A stretch of 64,000 nt of DNA from Methanohalophilus levihalophilus. Lineage in GTDB: Archaea; Halobacteriota; Methanosarcinia; Methanosarcinales; Methanosarcinaceae. This document shows, one piece after another, positions 17,152 through 26,022 of the stretch. The stretch covers positions 372,001 through 436,000 of the forward strand of contig NZ_JAGGLK010000001.1 in assembly GCF_017874375.1 (NCBI RefSeq), given 5' to 3'. Made by a program: the position numbers and the translations under genes. Position 1 is the first letter of the stretch. Every line of letters starts with the position of its first letter. Below the pieces are notes generated by a model. That model was not told the DNA's origin. It did no database searches and saw nothing but the letters and a program-made list of their open reading frames with translations.

Positions 17152-17667
17152 ATGTTAATACGATCTGAATCGTCTTCGGACTACGTGGGGATATCGAAAT
17201 TAAACGATGAAGCTTTCGGAAGACCAAATGAAAGCAAGCTTGTTGCAGATCTCCGCAAGAATCCCGGATTTGTCAGTGATCTATCCTTTGTTGCAGAGCA
17301 GGATGGACAGATTGTAGGTCATGTTTTGTTTTTCCCGATTACAATTTCCACGCCAACTGGTAGTGTGCAGTCCCTTTCCATAGCACCACTTTCCGTACTC
17401 CCCCCATGTCAGGGTCAGGGTGTTGGAAGTGTTCTCATAAGGGCCGGAATAGATGAGGCCGAAGAACTTGGTTATACTTCAGTCATTGTCGTTGGGCCAT
17501 CTGAATACTATTCGATGTTTGGTTTTGAGCCTGCTGGAAAATGGAATCTCCGCTGTCCATATGACGTTCCGGACGAAGCATTCATGGGCCTTGAACTGGT
17601 AGAAAACTCCCTTGACATTGGTGGTGGAGTGGTCGAGTTTCCTCCGGAATATGATGATGCGATTTGA
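17152..17667 (+). CDS. GNAT N-acetyltransferase (YhbS type)
   Basis: 171 residues in one GNAT fold: LIRSESSSDYVGISKLNDEAFGR at the start, then SIAPLSVLPPCQGQGVGSVLIRAGI, which carries the acetyl-CoA pyrophosphate-binding Q-x-x-G-x-G/A loop, and VVGPSEYYSMFGFEPA (motif B). YhbS-like enzymes acetylate small molecules or proteins; the substrate is unknown. TATATAC about 50 bases upstream and GGAG before the ATG support the start. Confidence 0.85.
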   Translation: MLIRSESSSDYVGISKLNDEAFGRPNESKLVADLRKNPGFVSDLSFVAEQDGQIVGHVLFFPITISTPTGSVQSLSIAPLSVLPPCQGQGVGSVLIRAGIDEAEELGYTSVIVVGPSEYYSMFGFEPAGKWNLRCPYDVPDEAFMGLELVENSLDIGGGVVEFPPEYDDAI

Positions 17668-17709
17668 GAAGGGTTGCTTATTGTCCTGTTTTCCCTTTTT
17701 CAAAAGAAA

Positions 17710-17745
17710 ATTATTTAAAACAGCATTAGCTTCTTTGTTCTCGTG
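17710..17745 (+). promoter_or_regulatory. TATA promoter for a leaderless APC-USP transcript
   Basis: TTATTTAAAA at 17711-17720 lies about 25-30 bases before the GTG start at 17743, and no Shine-Dalgarno sequence is present between them. In archaea this spacing places transcription at or next to the start codon, so the mRNA is probably leaderless. Confidence 0.5.
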
Positions 17746-19986
17746 CCAGATGATAATATTCGGGTAAGCCTGAGTCGCGACCTGACACTTTTTGATATTA
17801 CGATGATTGGTATTGCCGGCATGATTGGCGCCGGTATCTTTGCATTAACAGGTATAGCTACCGGTATCGCCGGTCCTGCTGTGATGCTTGCTTTCCTGCT
17901 AAACGGCATAGTTGCAACTTTTACGGGGCTTGCGTATGCAGAACTTGGTTCTGCTATCCCGGAGGCCGGAGGTAGCTATCTCTGGGTAAAAGAAGGACTG
18001 GGTAATCACCTTGGTTTTCTGGCAGGATGGGTTGACTGGGCAGCTCACACAATCGCCTGCGCTCTCTATGCGGTTACTTTCGGAGCATTTTTTTCAGAAA
18101 TGGTAGTACACTTTTTGGGATACGATGCCATTCCCCAGAGCCTTTTGTTGAAGGTTTCTGCCCTTTTTATAGTAACTTTAATGGCTTTCATTAACTATCT
18201 TGGTGCCAAGGAAAGTGGAAGGTTAGGTGGTTTTGTCACTCTCCTGAAAGTCGCTATTCTTGTTATCTTTGCAGGGTTTGGAATTTATCAGACCCTGACG
18301 ACTCCGGGATGGTCGATAGCTTTTCTCTCAAATCCCTCTTTCCTTCCAAATGGATTTACAGGTCTTCTTGTTGCAATGGGTCTGACATTTATCGCATTTG
18401 AAGGCTATGAAATAATCGTACAGAGCGGAGAAGAAGTAAAAAATCCGGAAAAGAACATTCCAAAGGCAGTCATGATCTCCCTCTGGACAGCAGTTATTAT
18501 TTACATTCTCGTGGCTTTTGCATTGATCGGAGCTATTGATTCGGATGTTCCAAGCTGGGTTTTTCTGGGTGAGCTCGGGGAATTCAGTATGATCCGTGTG
18601 GCTGATACAATAATGGTTTTCGGTTCAGTTTTAATCCTTGCAGGTGGCTTTGTATCAACCATAAGTGCCATGAATGCCACTGTATATTCCTCTTCAAGAG
18701 TTGCATTTGCTCTTGGAAGAATGGGGTTTTTGCCGGCTGCTCTTTCAAAGATAAATGAAAAGCGCCGTACTCCCCACTATGCTATTCTCTTCAGTTATTT
18801 TATAATCGCTTCAATGACGGTTTTTCCAATTGAAACAGTTGCCTCTGTGGCAAATGTGATGTTTCTCATTTTGTTTATTATGGTGAATGCGGTTCTTGTG
18901 ATTTTGAGATTTAGAAGACCTGATCTCAAGCGCGCGTTTAAGATGCCTTTGGCTCCATATTTGCCAATTCTTGCAATTATTACACAGGCTGCAATTGGCT
19001 ATTTCCTCATAACAGAGCTTGAGCAAACCGGATTTATCATGGGTGTTACTATTCTGTGGATATTGCTTGGTTCCTTTGTTTTTTTAGCTTATTCCGAGAA
19101 ATCTCTCAGGAAAATCACGAAAGAACTCCGGAGAAAAGTCTACGAGCAAAAACCTGTTGCTCACGAGGGTTTCAATATCCTTGTACCTGTAAAAAACATA
19201 GCTTTAGCTTCAAATCTTGCAAAGTTTGCCAGCTCAATCGCTGAAGAAAGAGGTGGCAGCATAACTTTCCTTAATATTATCACTTTACCTGAGCAGACGC
19301 CTCTTTCAGCAGCAGACGAGTATGTTGAACGGCAAAAAGAAATAGTGCATAAATTAATGGATGAAACAAGTGTGCCCTCGGGTGGTATAATTAAGGTAGG
19401 GAGAAAAGCTTCTGAAACCATCTTTGAAACAATAGAGGAAGAAAATCCCGATATGCTTGTAATGGGCTGGCGTGGAAGAACTTACAGGAAGGATTTCGTT
19501 CTTGGAAGCACCATTGACCCGATTTTGCTGAAAGCGAGATGCGATGTGGTTGTGGTTCGCTTTGAAAAAGGAAGGGTATGGGAAAATATGCGCAACATTC
19601 TGCTTCCAACTGCCGGCGGTCCCCATTCTATTCTGGCTTCAGATCTGGCCCGTGAGCTTGCCAAAAAAGAGATGGGTAAGATTACTCTTCTGAATGTAGG
19701 GTCTTCAACTTCCGATGAAAAAAGAGCAATGGATGCCTTTAGTGAGATATCTGCGAATTTTGCGGATGTAAACACAGAAGAAAAATTCATTCAGGCAACC
19801 GATGCTCCAAAAGCTATTGCTTCCGAAGCTTCAAACCATGATGTTGTATTCATTGGTGCTACAAGTCGGCCGTTCCTCACAAATTTCCTTCGGGGAGTTT
19901 TCCCGGAAAAAGTCATTCTTAATACCAATCGGACTGTCGTAATGACCCGTAAATGGGTCAAATTCAGGGATGTTTTAAAGAGATAA
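17743..19986 (+). CDS. APC-family amino acid transporter fused to two universal stress domains
   Basis: 747 residues. The N-terminal 450 form an APC permease with about twelve helices and the opening signature GIAGMIGAGIFALTGIA and AIPEAGGSYLWVKEGLG. After a basic linker (LRRKVYEQKP) come two UspA-like domains (about 470-600 and 610-740). The first has the ATP-binding G-x2-G-x9-G pattern in WRGRTYRKDFVLGST. This is the archaeal CAT/AfUSP layout, in which USP domains probably sense nucleotide state and gate uptake. The start is GTG, with no ribosome binding site. Confidence 0.9.
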   Translation: MPDDNIRVSLSRDLTLFDITMIGIAGMIGAGIFALTGIATGIAGPAVMLAFLLNGIVATFTGLAYAELGSAIPEAGGSYLWVKEGLGNHLGFLAGWVDWAAHTIACALYAVTFGAFFSEMVVHFLGYDAIPQSLLLKVSALFIVTLMAFINYLGAKESGRLGGFVTLLKVAILVIFAGFGIYQTLTTPGWSIAFLSNPSFLPNGFTGLLVAMGLTFIAFEGYEIIVQSGEEVKNPEKNIPKAVMISLWTAVIIYILVAFALIGAIDSDVPSWVFLGELGEFSMIRVADTIMVFGSVLILAGGFVSTISAMNATVYSSSRVAFALGRMGFLPAALSKINEKRRTPHYAILFSYFIIASMTVFPIETVASVANVMFLILFIMVNAVLVILRFRRPDLKRAFKMPLAPYLPILAIITQAAIGYFLITELEQTGFIMGVTILWILLGSFVFLAYSEKSLRKITKELRRKVYEQKPVAHEGFNILVPVKNIALASNLAKFASSIAEERGGSITFLNIITLPEQTPLSAADEYVERQKEIVHKLMDETSVPSGGIIKVGRKASETIFETIEEENPDMLVMGWRGRTYRKDFVLGSTIDPILLKARCDVVVVRFEKGRVWENMRNILLPTAGGPHSILASDLARELAKKEMGKITLLNVGSSTSDEKRAMDAFSEISANFADVNTEEKFIQATDAPKAIASEASNHDVVFIGATSRPFLTNFLRGVFPEKVILNTNRTVVMTRKWVKFRDVLKR

Positions 19987-20026
19987 CTTATCCAAATAGA
20001 TATTTGCAGGATCAAAAAGAAACGAA

Positions 20027-20054
20027 TTTATACTTTCTGGACTAGTTTTTTTCA
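20027..20054 (+). promoter_or_regulatory. TATA box for a leaderless GNAT transcript
   Basis: TTTATACT (20027-20034) lies about 20-27 bases upstream of ATG 20054, with no ribosome binding site between. A second probable leaderless start after the APC-USP gene. Confidence 0.45.
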
Positions 20055-20590
20055 TGAAAGTAAAAGTTCCTGAGAGATTGGAATCGGAGAGGCTCATCAT
20101 CAGGCCGTTTGTCCAGGATGATCTCGATGGATTTTATTCATTCATGTCAGATGAAGACGCACCCAAATATATACTTTTTTCAGAAGACGAAACTACAATA
20201 GATGAAACTCCACAATCATTCTTGCCCCCGCTTAGTAACTATGATGGCCGTGATCAGATTTATGCTCTGGCTGTTGCAACCAAAAATGAAAACAGTTTTA
20301 TTGGATCAGTTGGGATAGGGCCTGATTTTTCCGGGGATAAGTACCAGATCTACTGGAATATTTTGCCGCAGTTTTGGGGAAAAGGCCTTGCGACGGAAGC
20401 TGTGATAAGGTTCATGGATTATTTACTCCGGGAGGTTGGTCTGGGTAAACTGGTTGCATACTCCCATCCCGATAATATTGCATCCGCAAAGGTGGCAGAA
20501 AAGGCTGGTATGCAGAATCAGGGAACGATTTTGATTGATGGTCTTGATCACGAGCCTCTCTATTTCGAGGTTGAAAATGATTCCGAATGA
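20054..20590 (+). CDS. RimJ/RimL-type GNAT acetyltransferase
   Basis: 178 residues. LESERLIIRPFVQDDLDGFYSFM is the standard N-terminus of the Acetyltransf_3 group. IYWNILPQFWGKGLATEAV contains the acetyl-CoA binding loop and HPDNIASAKVAEKAGM is the conserved C-terminal motif. Relatives acetylate N-termini of proteins or small amines; this substrate is unknown. Its start probably lacks a leader. Confidence 0.85.
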   Translation: MKVKVPERLESERLIIRPFVQDDLDGFYSFMSDEDAPKYILFSEDETTIDETPQSFLPPLSNYDGRDQIYALAVATKNENSFIGSVGIGPDFSGDKYQIYWNILPQFWGKGLATEAVIRFMDYLLREVGLGKLVAYSHPDNIASAKVAEKAGMQNQGTILIDGLDHEPLYFEVENDSE

Positions 20591-20683
20591 TTCGGTTTTA
20601 TTCTTCCCAATTTTTTAATAAATGAATCCCCTTAAATAGGAGCAAGTCAGAATATTCTATAGCTATTCCGTGGGGGAGTACAT

Positions 20684-21982
20684 TTGTTAAAACAAATTTG
20701 CATAGCTTTAGCTGTATTAATGATATTTGCTGCAACTGCAGTGGCATGGCAACCTGAAACCTGTAAGAGCTGTCACCTTGAACAGTACGAAATCTGGAAT
20801 TCATCGGCACACGCTGATTCTCTAAAAGCTGCCGGTGGTTCGGTTGTGGATATTGAAAGTTGCACCGAATGCCACGTGGAATCCTCAATAAAAGAAACAT
20901 GGGGGAGGGAGGATGTTGAGACTACAATCGAACCCATTACCTGTGAGGTTTGTCACTTGCCTCCTGAGGTAGGTTATGATGCCCATTTGAATGCTCCTTC
21001 CGATCATCTGCCGGAGGTAACCCTTTCTGCCGAATTGTGTGGTAACTGCCACAGGGATTCCCATCATCCGGTCATAGAGGAATGGAATGAGTTTGATAGC
21101 AGCGGATTTAACATGACCGCAACAGCAAGTCACTCCGAACCCACCGATATTGCAGAACCCTACATTCTTGGAATGGACAATGAATGTGTAGCCTGCAAAG
21201 CTACTGATGGTGCAATTCCAAACCTTGCTGATCCTGAAGTTTTCGGATTAAACCTTGATGAAGTTCCTGAACCCGCAGAAGTTTCCGAGTGGCGCATTAC
21301 CTGTGTTGCCTGCCATGAACCCCACTCTGCAGATTACAGGATTGAGGATGATGCGCAGCTCTGTGGAAACTGCCACAATTCGGAACATGCCATTCCTGAT
21401 GGCATGACTCCTGCAGTTCGCCATCCACAGTGGGAAATGTATAATGGTTCCATATATGATACTGGAATTCATCCCGGGGATCTCGGATGTTCTGACTGTC
21501 ATATGGCTGCTCGGGAATACAATGATACAACACAAGAGGCTGCCATAACAGGGCATACATTTGATTTTGATCCGGAGTTGCTGTTTAGCTCCACATCTTC
21601 TAACGGGTGCTATGATTGTCATCAGGAAGGTTTCATCGTAGTTGTGGAAGCAAAACAGGAAATTGTCACCGAACGTCTTGATGAACTTGCAACCCTGAAA
21701 ACTAATGCAACGGTTTCACTGGAAGAATTGAACGGGACCAGTGGTTATGATGCAGCACTGGAAGATTACAACAACGCCCTGTTCTATATGACTGCGGTGG
21801 AATCTGATGGAAGCCACGGCATTCATAACATGGAAAAAGTGAAAGAGTACCTTGACAATTCCGAGGAGCTTTTCAATGCAGTTATTACCCGTCCTGAAAC
21901 GGTTGCACAACCCGGCTTTGAAGCAATTCTCGGAGTAATCGGATTGTTTGCAGTTTTGTGGATTGTGAAGAAGAGAGAGTAA
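20684..21982 (+). CDS. Nine-heme cytochrome c with CxxCK site and PGF-CTERM anchor
   Basis: 432 residues. Signal peptide 1-21, then eight CxxCH sites (C27, C60, C87, C119, C207, C227, C269, C309) and one CVACK site (168-172). Lys as the fifth ligand is the active-site signature of NrfA-type nitrite reductases. The segment RHPQWEMYNGSIYDTGIH before CSDCHM and the late HGIHNMEKVKEYL helix also resemble that superfamily. QPGFEAILGVIGLFAVLW plus KKRE at the C-terminus is a PGF-CTERM archaeosortase signal, so the protein should be fixed at the outer face. Start TTG after GGGGGAG. No NrfH-like partner is adjacent. It may reduce a nitrogen or sulfur compound, or carry electrons to or from the outside. 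Confidence 0.85.
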   Translation: MLKQICIALAVLMIFAATAVAWQPETCKSCHLEQYEIWNSSAHADSLKAAGGSVVDIESCTECHVESSIKETWGREDVETTIEPITCEVCHLPPEVGYDAHLNAPSDHLPEVTLSAELCGNCHRDSHHPVIEEWNEFDSSGFNMTATASHSEPTDIAEPYILGMDNECVACKATDGAIPNLADPEVFGLNLDEVPEPAEVSEWRITCVACHEPHSADYRIEDDAQLCGNCHNSEHAIPDGMTPAVRHPQWEMYNGSIYDTGIHPGDLGCSDCHMAAREYNDTTQEAAITGHTFDFDPELLFSSTSSNGCYDCHQEGFIVVVEAKQEIVTERLDELATLKTNATVSLEELNGTSGYDAALEDYNNALFYMTAVESDGSHGIHNMEKVKEYLDNSEELFNAVITRPETVAQPGFEAILGVIGLFAVLWIVKKRE

Positions 21983-22009
21983 ACACTCTCTTCCAAAATC
22001 TTTTTTAAA

Positions 22010-22774
22010 TTACTTTTTTTCTTCATCGCCTTCGGAGATTATATCCCGCATAGCTTTGATTCCAAGTGTAGGAGGTACTTTTTTTGGACAGATTGCAACA
22101 CATCTGTAAACCAGATCACACCCCCAGACTCCGGAATCAGAGTCCACGAAATCAAGTCTCTCCTGTCTTTTTATGTCATTTTCCCTTGGATCAAGATGCA
22201 GTCTCCACGCTTTTGCAAGGGTTGCGGGACTGAGATAGGTTTTATCTCTTGCGGCAACCGGACAAACACCATGGCAACAGGCGCAGAGGATACAATTTGT
22301 GTATTTCTCAATTTTCTCCCGTAATTCCGGGTCCATGAGGTTGCCACTTTGGGGATACTCTTCAGGTGACGTAACCCAGGGTTTGATTGAATCAACAAGA
22401 CTGTAGAATAAATCCATGTCCACGATAAGATCCCTGATGACTTCCAGGTTTGGAAGTGGCTCGATCAGGATTTCACTTTCCTGTTCTGCATGTTTTGGAG
22501 AAACAAGAATTTCATTGGAATCTTCATTATTAACTTCATTTTTTACAAGGCTCATCTGCGTTCTGCAGGCAAGGCGTGGAACCCTGTTAATCAGCATTGC
22601 ACAGCTTCCACATACCGCTCCCCTACAGGCATACCTGAAGCAAAGGCTTCCGTCAAGGTGTTCCTGCACGTAGAAAAGAGCTTCAAGTACAGTCATTCCG
22701 GGTGTTTCATCGACATTAAAGGTATCGTGCCAAACCCGGTTTTCATCCTGTCTTTTGATTTTGAGTGTTGCCAT
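22010..22774 (-). CDS. Fumarate reductase/succinate dehydrogenase iron-sulfur subunit
   Basis: 254 residues. N-terminal plant-type ferredoxin domain with CFRYACRGAVCGSC and a distal Cys (LAC) for [2Fe-2S]. The C-terminal alpha-helical domain has CILCACCHGVCP and CDLVYRCVAICPKKVP for [4Fe-4S] and [3Fe-4S]. Length is that of plain SdhB/FrdB: it lacks the C-terminal CCG domains of methanogen thiol:fumarate reductase TfrB. The start overlaps the flavoprotein stop by one base (TGATG). No membrane-anchor gene follows, so the electron partner is unclear. Confidence 0.9.
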   Translation of the reverse strand: MATLKIKRQDENRVWHDTFNVDETPGMTVLEALFYVQEHLDGSLCFRYACRGAVCGSCAMLINRVPRLACRTQMSLVKNEVNNEDSNEILVSPKHAEQESEILIEPLPNLEVIRDLIVDMDLFYSLVDSIKPWVTSPEEYPQSGNLMDPELREKIEKYTNCILCACCHGVCPVAARDKTYLSPATLAKAWRLHLDPRENDIKRQERLDFVDSDSGVWGCDLVYRCVAICPKKVPPTLGIKAMRDIISEGDEEKK

Positions 22775-24450
22775 CAGTACTCTCTCCTCTTTGGCTGGAA
22801 CCGGGTAATAGTAACTTCCTTATACTCCAGCCTTGGCCCTTGTGGGGTTCTGTATGCAAGAGTGTGCTTGAGCCAGTTTTCATCATCCCGCTCAAGGAAA
22901 TCAGTACGATAGTGGGCTCCCCGGCTTTCCTCCCTCACAAGCGCTCCTTCAGTAATAACACGTGCAAGTTCCAGCATGCCTTTCACTTCAATAGCATTCA
23001 TTAATTCAAGGTTGAAGGTCTTCACCTTGCTTTTTACACGGATATTTTCACCACGTTTCTCAAGCTCTTTTATCTTCTCAAGGCCGGTTTCAAGATCCTT
23101 CCTGTTCCGGTAGACACCAACATATTTCTGCATTGTTTCCCTGAGTTCATCCTTAACATCGGCAAAACTTTCCCCGCCTTCTCCCATAAGAGAATCAAGT
23201 TCCGCTTTTTTCTCCTCAAGAGCTTCATTGAGGCTATCCTGTGCAGGCATCTCTCTTTTCTTCACATAATCCGCAGCATGTTCTCCCGCCCTTTTTCCGA
23301 AAACAATAGTATCAAGCAGGGAATTCCCTCCAAGCCTGTTTGCACCGTGGACGCTGATGCAGGCGCATTCTCCGATAGCATAAAGCCCGTCCATTGGAGT
23401 CATTCCATCTTTGCCTGAAGGAATGCCTCCCATGGAATAATGGTGTCCGGGTTGCACGGGAATCGGCTCCTTTACGGGATCAACGCCTGCAAAATCAATG
23501 CAAATCTGCCGGATTCCACTTAACCTGTCGTTAATCAGATCCGTGTCAAGGTGGGTGATGTCAAGATGCACGTAGCCACCCGGAAAGCCGCGTCCTTCAT
23601 CGATTTCCGTCTGGATTGAACGGGCAACAATATCCCTGGGCGCAAGCTCCATGGAATTTGATGCATATTTTTCCATGAATCGCTCATGATCCTTGTTGTA
23701 AAGGTAACCTCCTTCGCCGCGTACGCCCTCTGTTATGAGGATATTGGTTCCCCAGAGAGTTGTAGGGTGGAACTGGACGAATTCCATGTCCTGCATGGGA
23801 ACACCTGCCTTGTACGCAAGGCTAATTCCAAAACCTGTATTGATTATGGAGTTGGTGGATCGCTGATAGATTCTACCGTAGCCCCCTGTGGCAAGAATTG
23901 TTGCTTTTACCCTGAAGGCTTCAAGCTCCGAATTAAATAGGTTAATTGCTACAAACCCTGTGCATTTCCTGTCCTCAAGAGCAAGATTTGTTACCATCCA
24001 TTCGTTGTAGATCTTAATACCTGCCCACAGAATCTGCTCGTAAAGAGTATGCAAAAGATTGTGCCCGGTCTTGTCACCGGCATAGCATGTTCTTGGGAAT
24101 CCGGCACCACCGAAAGGACGCTGGGCGATTTTTCCATCCTCGGTTCTGGAGAACAGCACTCCCCAGTTTTCCATTTCATAAACCCTTTCAGGTGCTTCCT
24201 TACACAGGATTTCAACGGTATCCTGATCCGCAAGGTAATCGCTTCCCTTCACTGTGTCATAGGCATGGTTTTCCCAGCTGTCATCAGAACCTATGGCTGC
24301 ATTTATACCTCCCTGTGCTGCCACAGAATGGCTGCGTATGGGAGGAACTTTTGAAATAACTGCTACATCAGCTCCTTTCTTCTTAGCTTCAAGGGCAGCC
24401 CGAAGGCCAGCCAATCCACCGCCAATTACAATTATTTCATGTTCTATCAT
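22774..24450 (-). CDS. Fumarate reductase/succinate dehydrogenase flavoprotein subunit
   Basis: 558 residues. FAD-binding GGGLAGLRAALEA at the N-terminus, the covalent-FAD histidine region IRSHSVAAQGGINAA, active-site segments HPTTLWG and RGEGGYLYN, and QPGHHYSMGGI with the capping residues. The C-terminal helical domain shows ESRGAHYRTDFLERDDENW. It should interconvert fumarate and succinate with the iron-sulfur subunit. Start overlaps the fumarase stop (ATGA). Probably completes a reductive partial TCA branch in the cytoplasm, or links to an unusual donor. Confidence 0.9.
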   Translation of the reverse strand: MIEHEIIVIGGGLAGLRAALEAKKKGADVAVISKVPPIRSHSVAAQGGINAAIGSDDSWENHAYDTVKGSDYLADQDTVEILCKEAPERVYEMENWGVLFSRTEDGKIAQRPFGGAGFPRTCYAGDKTGHNLLHTLYEQILWAGIKIYNEWMVTNLALEDRKCTGFVAINLFNSELEAFRVKATILATGGYGRIYQRSTNSIINTGFGISLAYKAGVPMQDMEFVQFHPTTLWGTNILITEGVRGEGGYLYNKDHERFMEKYASNSMELAPRDIVARSIQTEIDEGRGFPGGYVHLDITHLDTDLINDRLSGIRQICIDFAGVDPVKEPIPVQPGHHYSMGGIPSGKDGMTPMDGLYAIGECACISVHGANRLGGNSLLDTIVFGKRAGEHAADYVKKREMPAQDSLNEALEEKKAELDSLMGEGGESFADVKDELRETMQKYVGVYRNRKDLETGLEKIKELEKRGENIRVKSKVKTFNLELMNAIEVKGMLELARVITEGALVREESRGAHYRTDFLERDDENWLKHTLAYRTPQGPRLEYKEVTITRFQPKRREY

Positions 24451-25838
24451 TTCTTTGCCCCGGTCATTCTGAGAGTATCGAATAACTCAGCAGCTTCTTC
24501 TTTGGTTATGCCTAATTCTGAATTTTCTACGATTTCACGCACAGTTTTGTTATTCCTGTGTGCTTCATAGGCAATTTCAGCCGCCTTTTCATACCCGATC
24601 TTCGGAGCAAGTGAAGTTCCTAGTGCAAGACTTGATTCTGCAAGTTCAGTGCAACGTTTAACGTTAACCTCGATTCCTTTTATGCAGCGTTCATTGAAGC
24701 AGTCAATACCTCCTGAAAGGATTTTGATTGAATCGAGAAGGTTGTGGGCAAGAACCGGCGTGAAAACATTTAATTCAAATTGTCCGCCCTGTGCTGCCAT
24801 TGTTATGGTTGTGTCATTGCCGATTACCTGGAAACAAACCATATTCATCATTTCAGCCATGACAGGATTCACTTTCCCGGGCATGATGGATGATCCGGGT
24901 TGTACCGCAGGAAGTATAATTTCTCCTATACCCGTCCGTGGTCCGCTTGAAAGTAGTCTCAGGTCATTGGCAATCTTAATGAGGGTTATAGCAATATCCC
25001 TTAATGCAGCCGATGTGGCCAGGATTGCTCCAGCTCCCTGTGTTGCCTCAAATGTATTTTCCGTGAGCCTGAAATCAATCCCTGTAATAAGCTTCATTTC
25101 ACGAATCGCAGAATTGCTAAATCCGGGAGGTGTGTTCAGTCCGGTTCCAACTGCAGTGCCTCCCATATTGAGTTCTTTCAGATCTATCATTGCCCTGTGA
25201 AGGCGCTGGAATCCAAGTTTTAGCATTCGTGAATATCCGCTGAATTCCTGCCCAAGTGTGACCGGAACAGCATCTTGAAGATGGGTTCTCCCGGGTTTGA
25301 CAATTTCCATATATTCATCAGATTTTGAGTCAATTTCCTTTTGAAGGGACCGCAACGCCGGGACAAGCACGTTCGCCAGTGTTTCCGTTGCAGCAATATG
25401 TATTGCAGTATGTGTGGTGTCATTGGAGGATTGCGACATGTTTACATGGTCATTGGGATTAATGATATCATATCTTCCTTTTCCAAACCCAAGTAATTCT
25501 AATGCCCGGTTTGCAATGACTTCATTGGCATTCATATTCTGGGAAGTTCCTGCACCCGATTGGAACGCATCCAGTACAAACTGGTCATCAAACTTTCCTT
25601 CCCGCACTTCTGAAGCAGCTTTATAGATAGCTTCCCCGATTAGATGTTCGAGTTTTCCTGTTTCCATATTGGCTCTTGCGGATGCCATTTTGATAGCTGC
25701 TTGCGCCTTGATGAATACCGGGGGTAGTCTCTGTCCGCTAACCCTGAAATTTTCCACTGCCCGGGTTGTCTGGGGGCCGTAGTAAACATCATCTGGCACC
25801 TCCACATTCCCGAGAGTATCTTTTTCAACCCTTGCCAT
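24447..25838 (-). CDS. fumC: Class II fumarate hydratase
   Basis: 463 residues of the aspartase/fumarase superfamily. GAGTSQNMNANEVIANRA, the SQSSNDTTHTAIHI segment (fumarase type; aspartases read SQSTNDAYPT), TGRTHLQDA-like PGRTHLQDAVPVTLGQE, and the signature GSSIMPGKVNP are all visible, as is the C-terminal LAPKIGYEKAAEIA. It hydrates fumarate to malate. AAAGGTGAG precedes the ATG. First gene of the operon with both fumarate reductase subunits, so the three form malate-fumarate-succinate interconversion. Many methanogens use a two-subunit class I fumarase instead. Confidence 0.85.
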   Translation of the reverse strand: MARVEKDTLGNVEVPDDVYYGPQTTRAVENFRVSGQRLPPVFIKAQAAIKMASARANMETGKLEHLIGEAIYKAASEVREGKFDDQFVLDAFQSGAGTSQNMNANEVIANRALELLGFGKGRYDIINPNDHVNMSQSSNDTTHTAIHIAATETLANVLVPALRSLQKEIDSKSDEYMEIVKPGRTHLQDAVPVTLGQEFSGYSRMLKLGFQRLHRAMIDLKELNMGGTAVGTGLNTPPGFSNSAIREMKLITGIDFRLTENTFEATQGAGAILATSAALRDIAITLIKIANDLRLLSSGPRTGIGEIILPAVQPGSSIMPGKVNPVMAEMMNMVCFQVIGNDTTITMAAQGGQFELNVFTPVLAHNLLDSIKILSGGIDCFNERCIKGIEVNVKRCTELAESSLALGTSLAPKIGYEKAAEIAYEAHRNNKTVREIVENSELGITKEEAAELFDTLRMTGAKK

Positions 25839-25993
25839 TTGCTCACCTTTTAAATGATGTTTTGTGCCACTCTGATATTGAATTTAAAGACTTGAATAAC
25901 GAAAAACACCAAACTCCCTATAAATTTTGCTCCTTATTTCTTATAAGGATATGGTCATGAACAACTGACCAAGAATTAAAAAAGAGGAGGAAA

Positions 25994-26022
25994 GATGATA
26001 ATGGAAACCCGTTATCATCCTT
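25994..26022 (-). terminator. Hairpin terminator of the FTR1 gene
   Basis: On the minus strand GGATGATAACGG, a short loop and CCATTATCATC form an almost perfect stem with one G-T pair, followed by a pyrimidine-rich run with TTTTTT. The stem overlaps the stop codon at 26015. Confidence 0.55.

Noticed and set aside
24649-25200. 183-codon open frame on the plus strand
   Set aside because: Antisense shadow of the fumarase gene.
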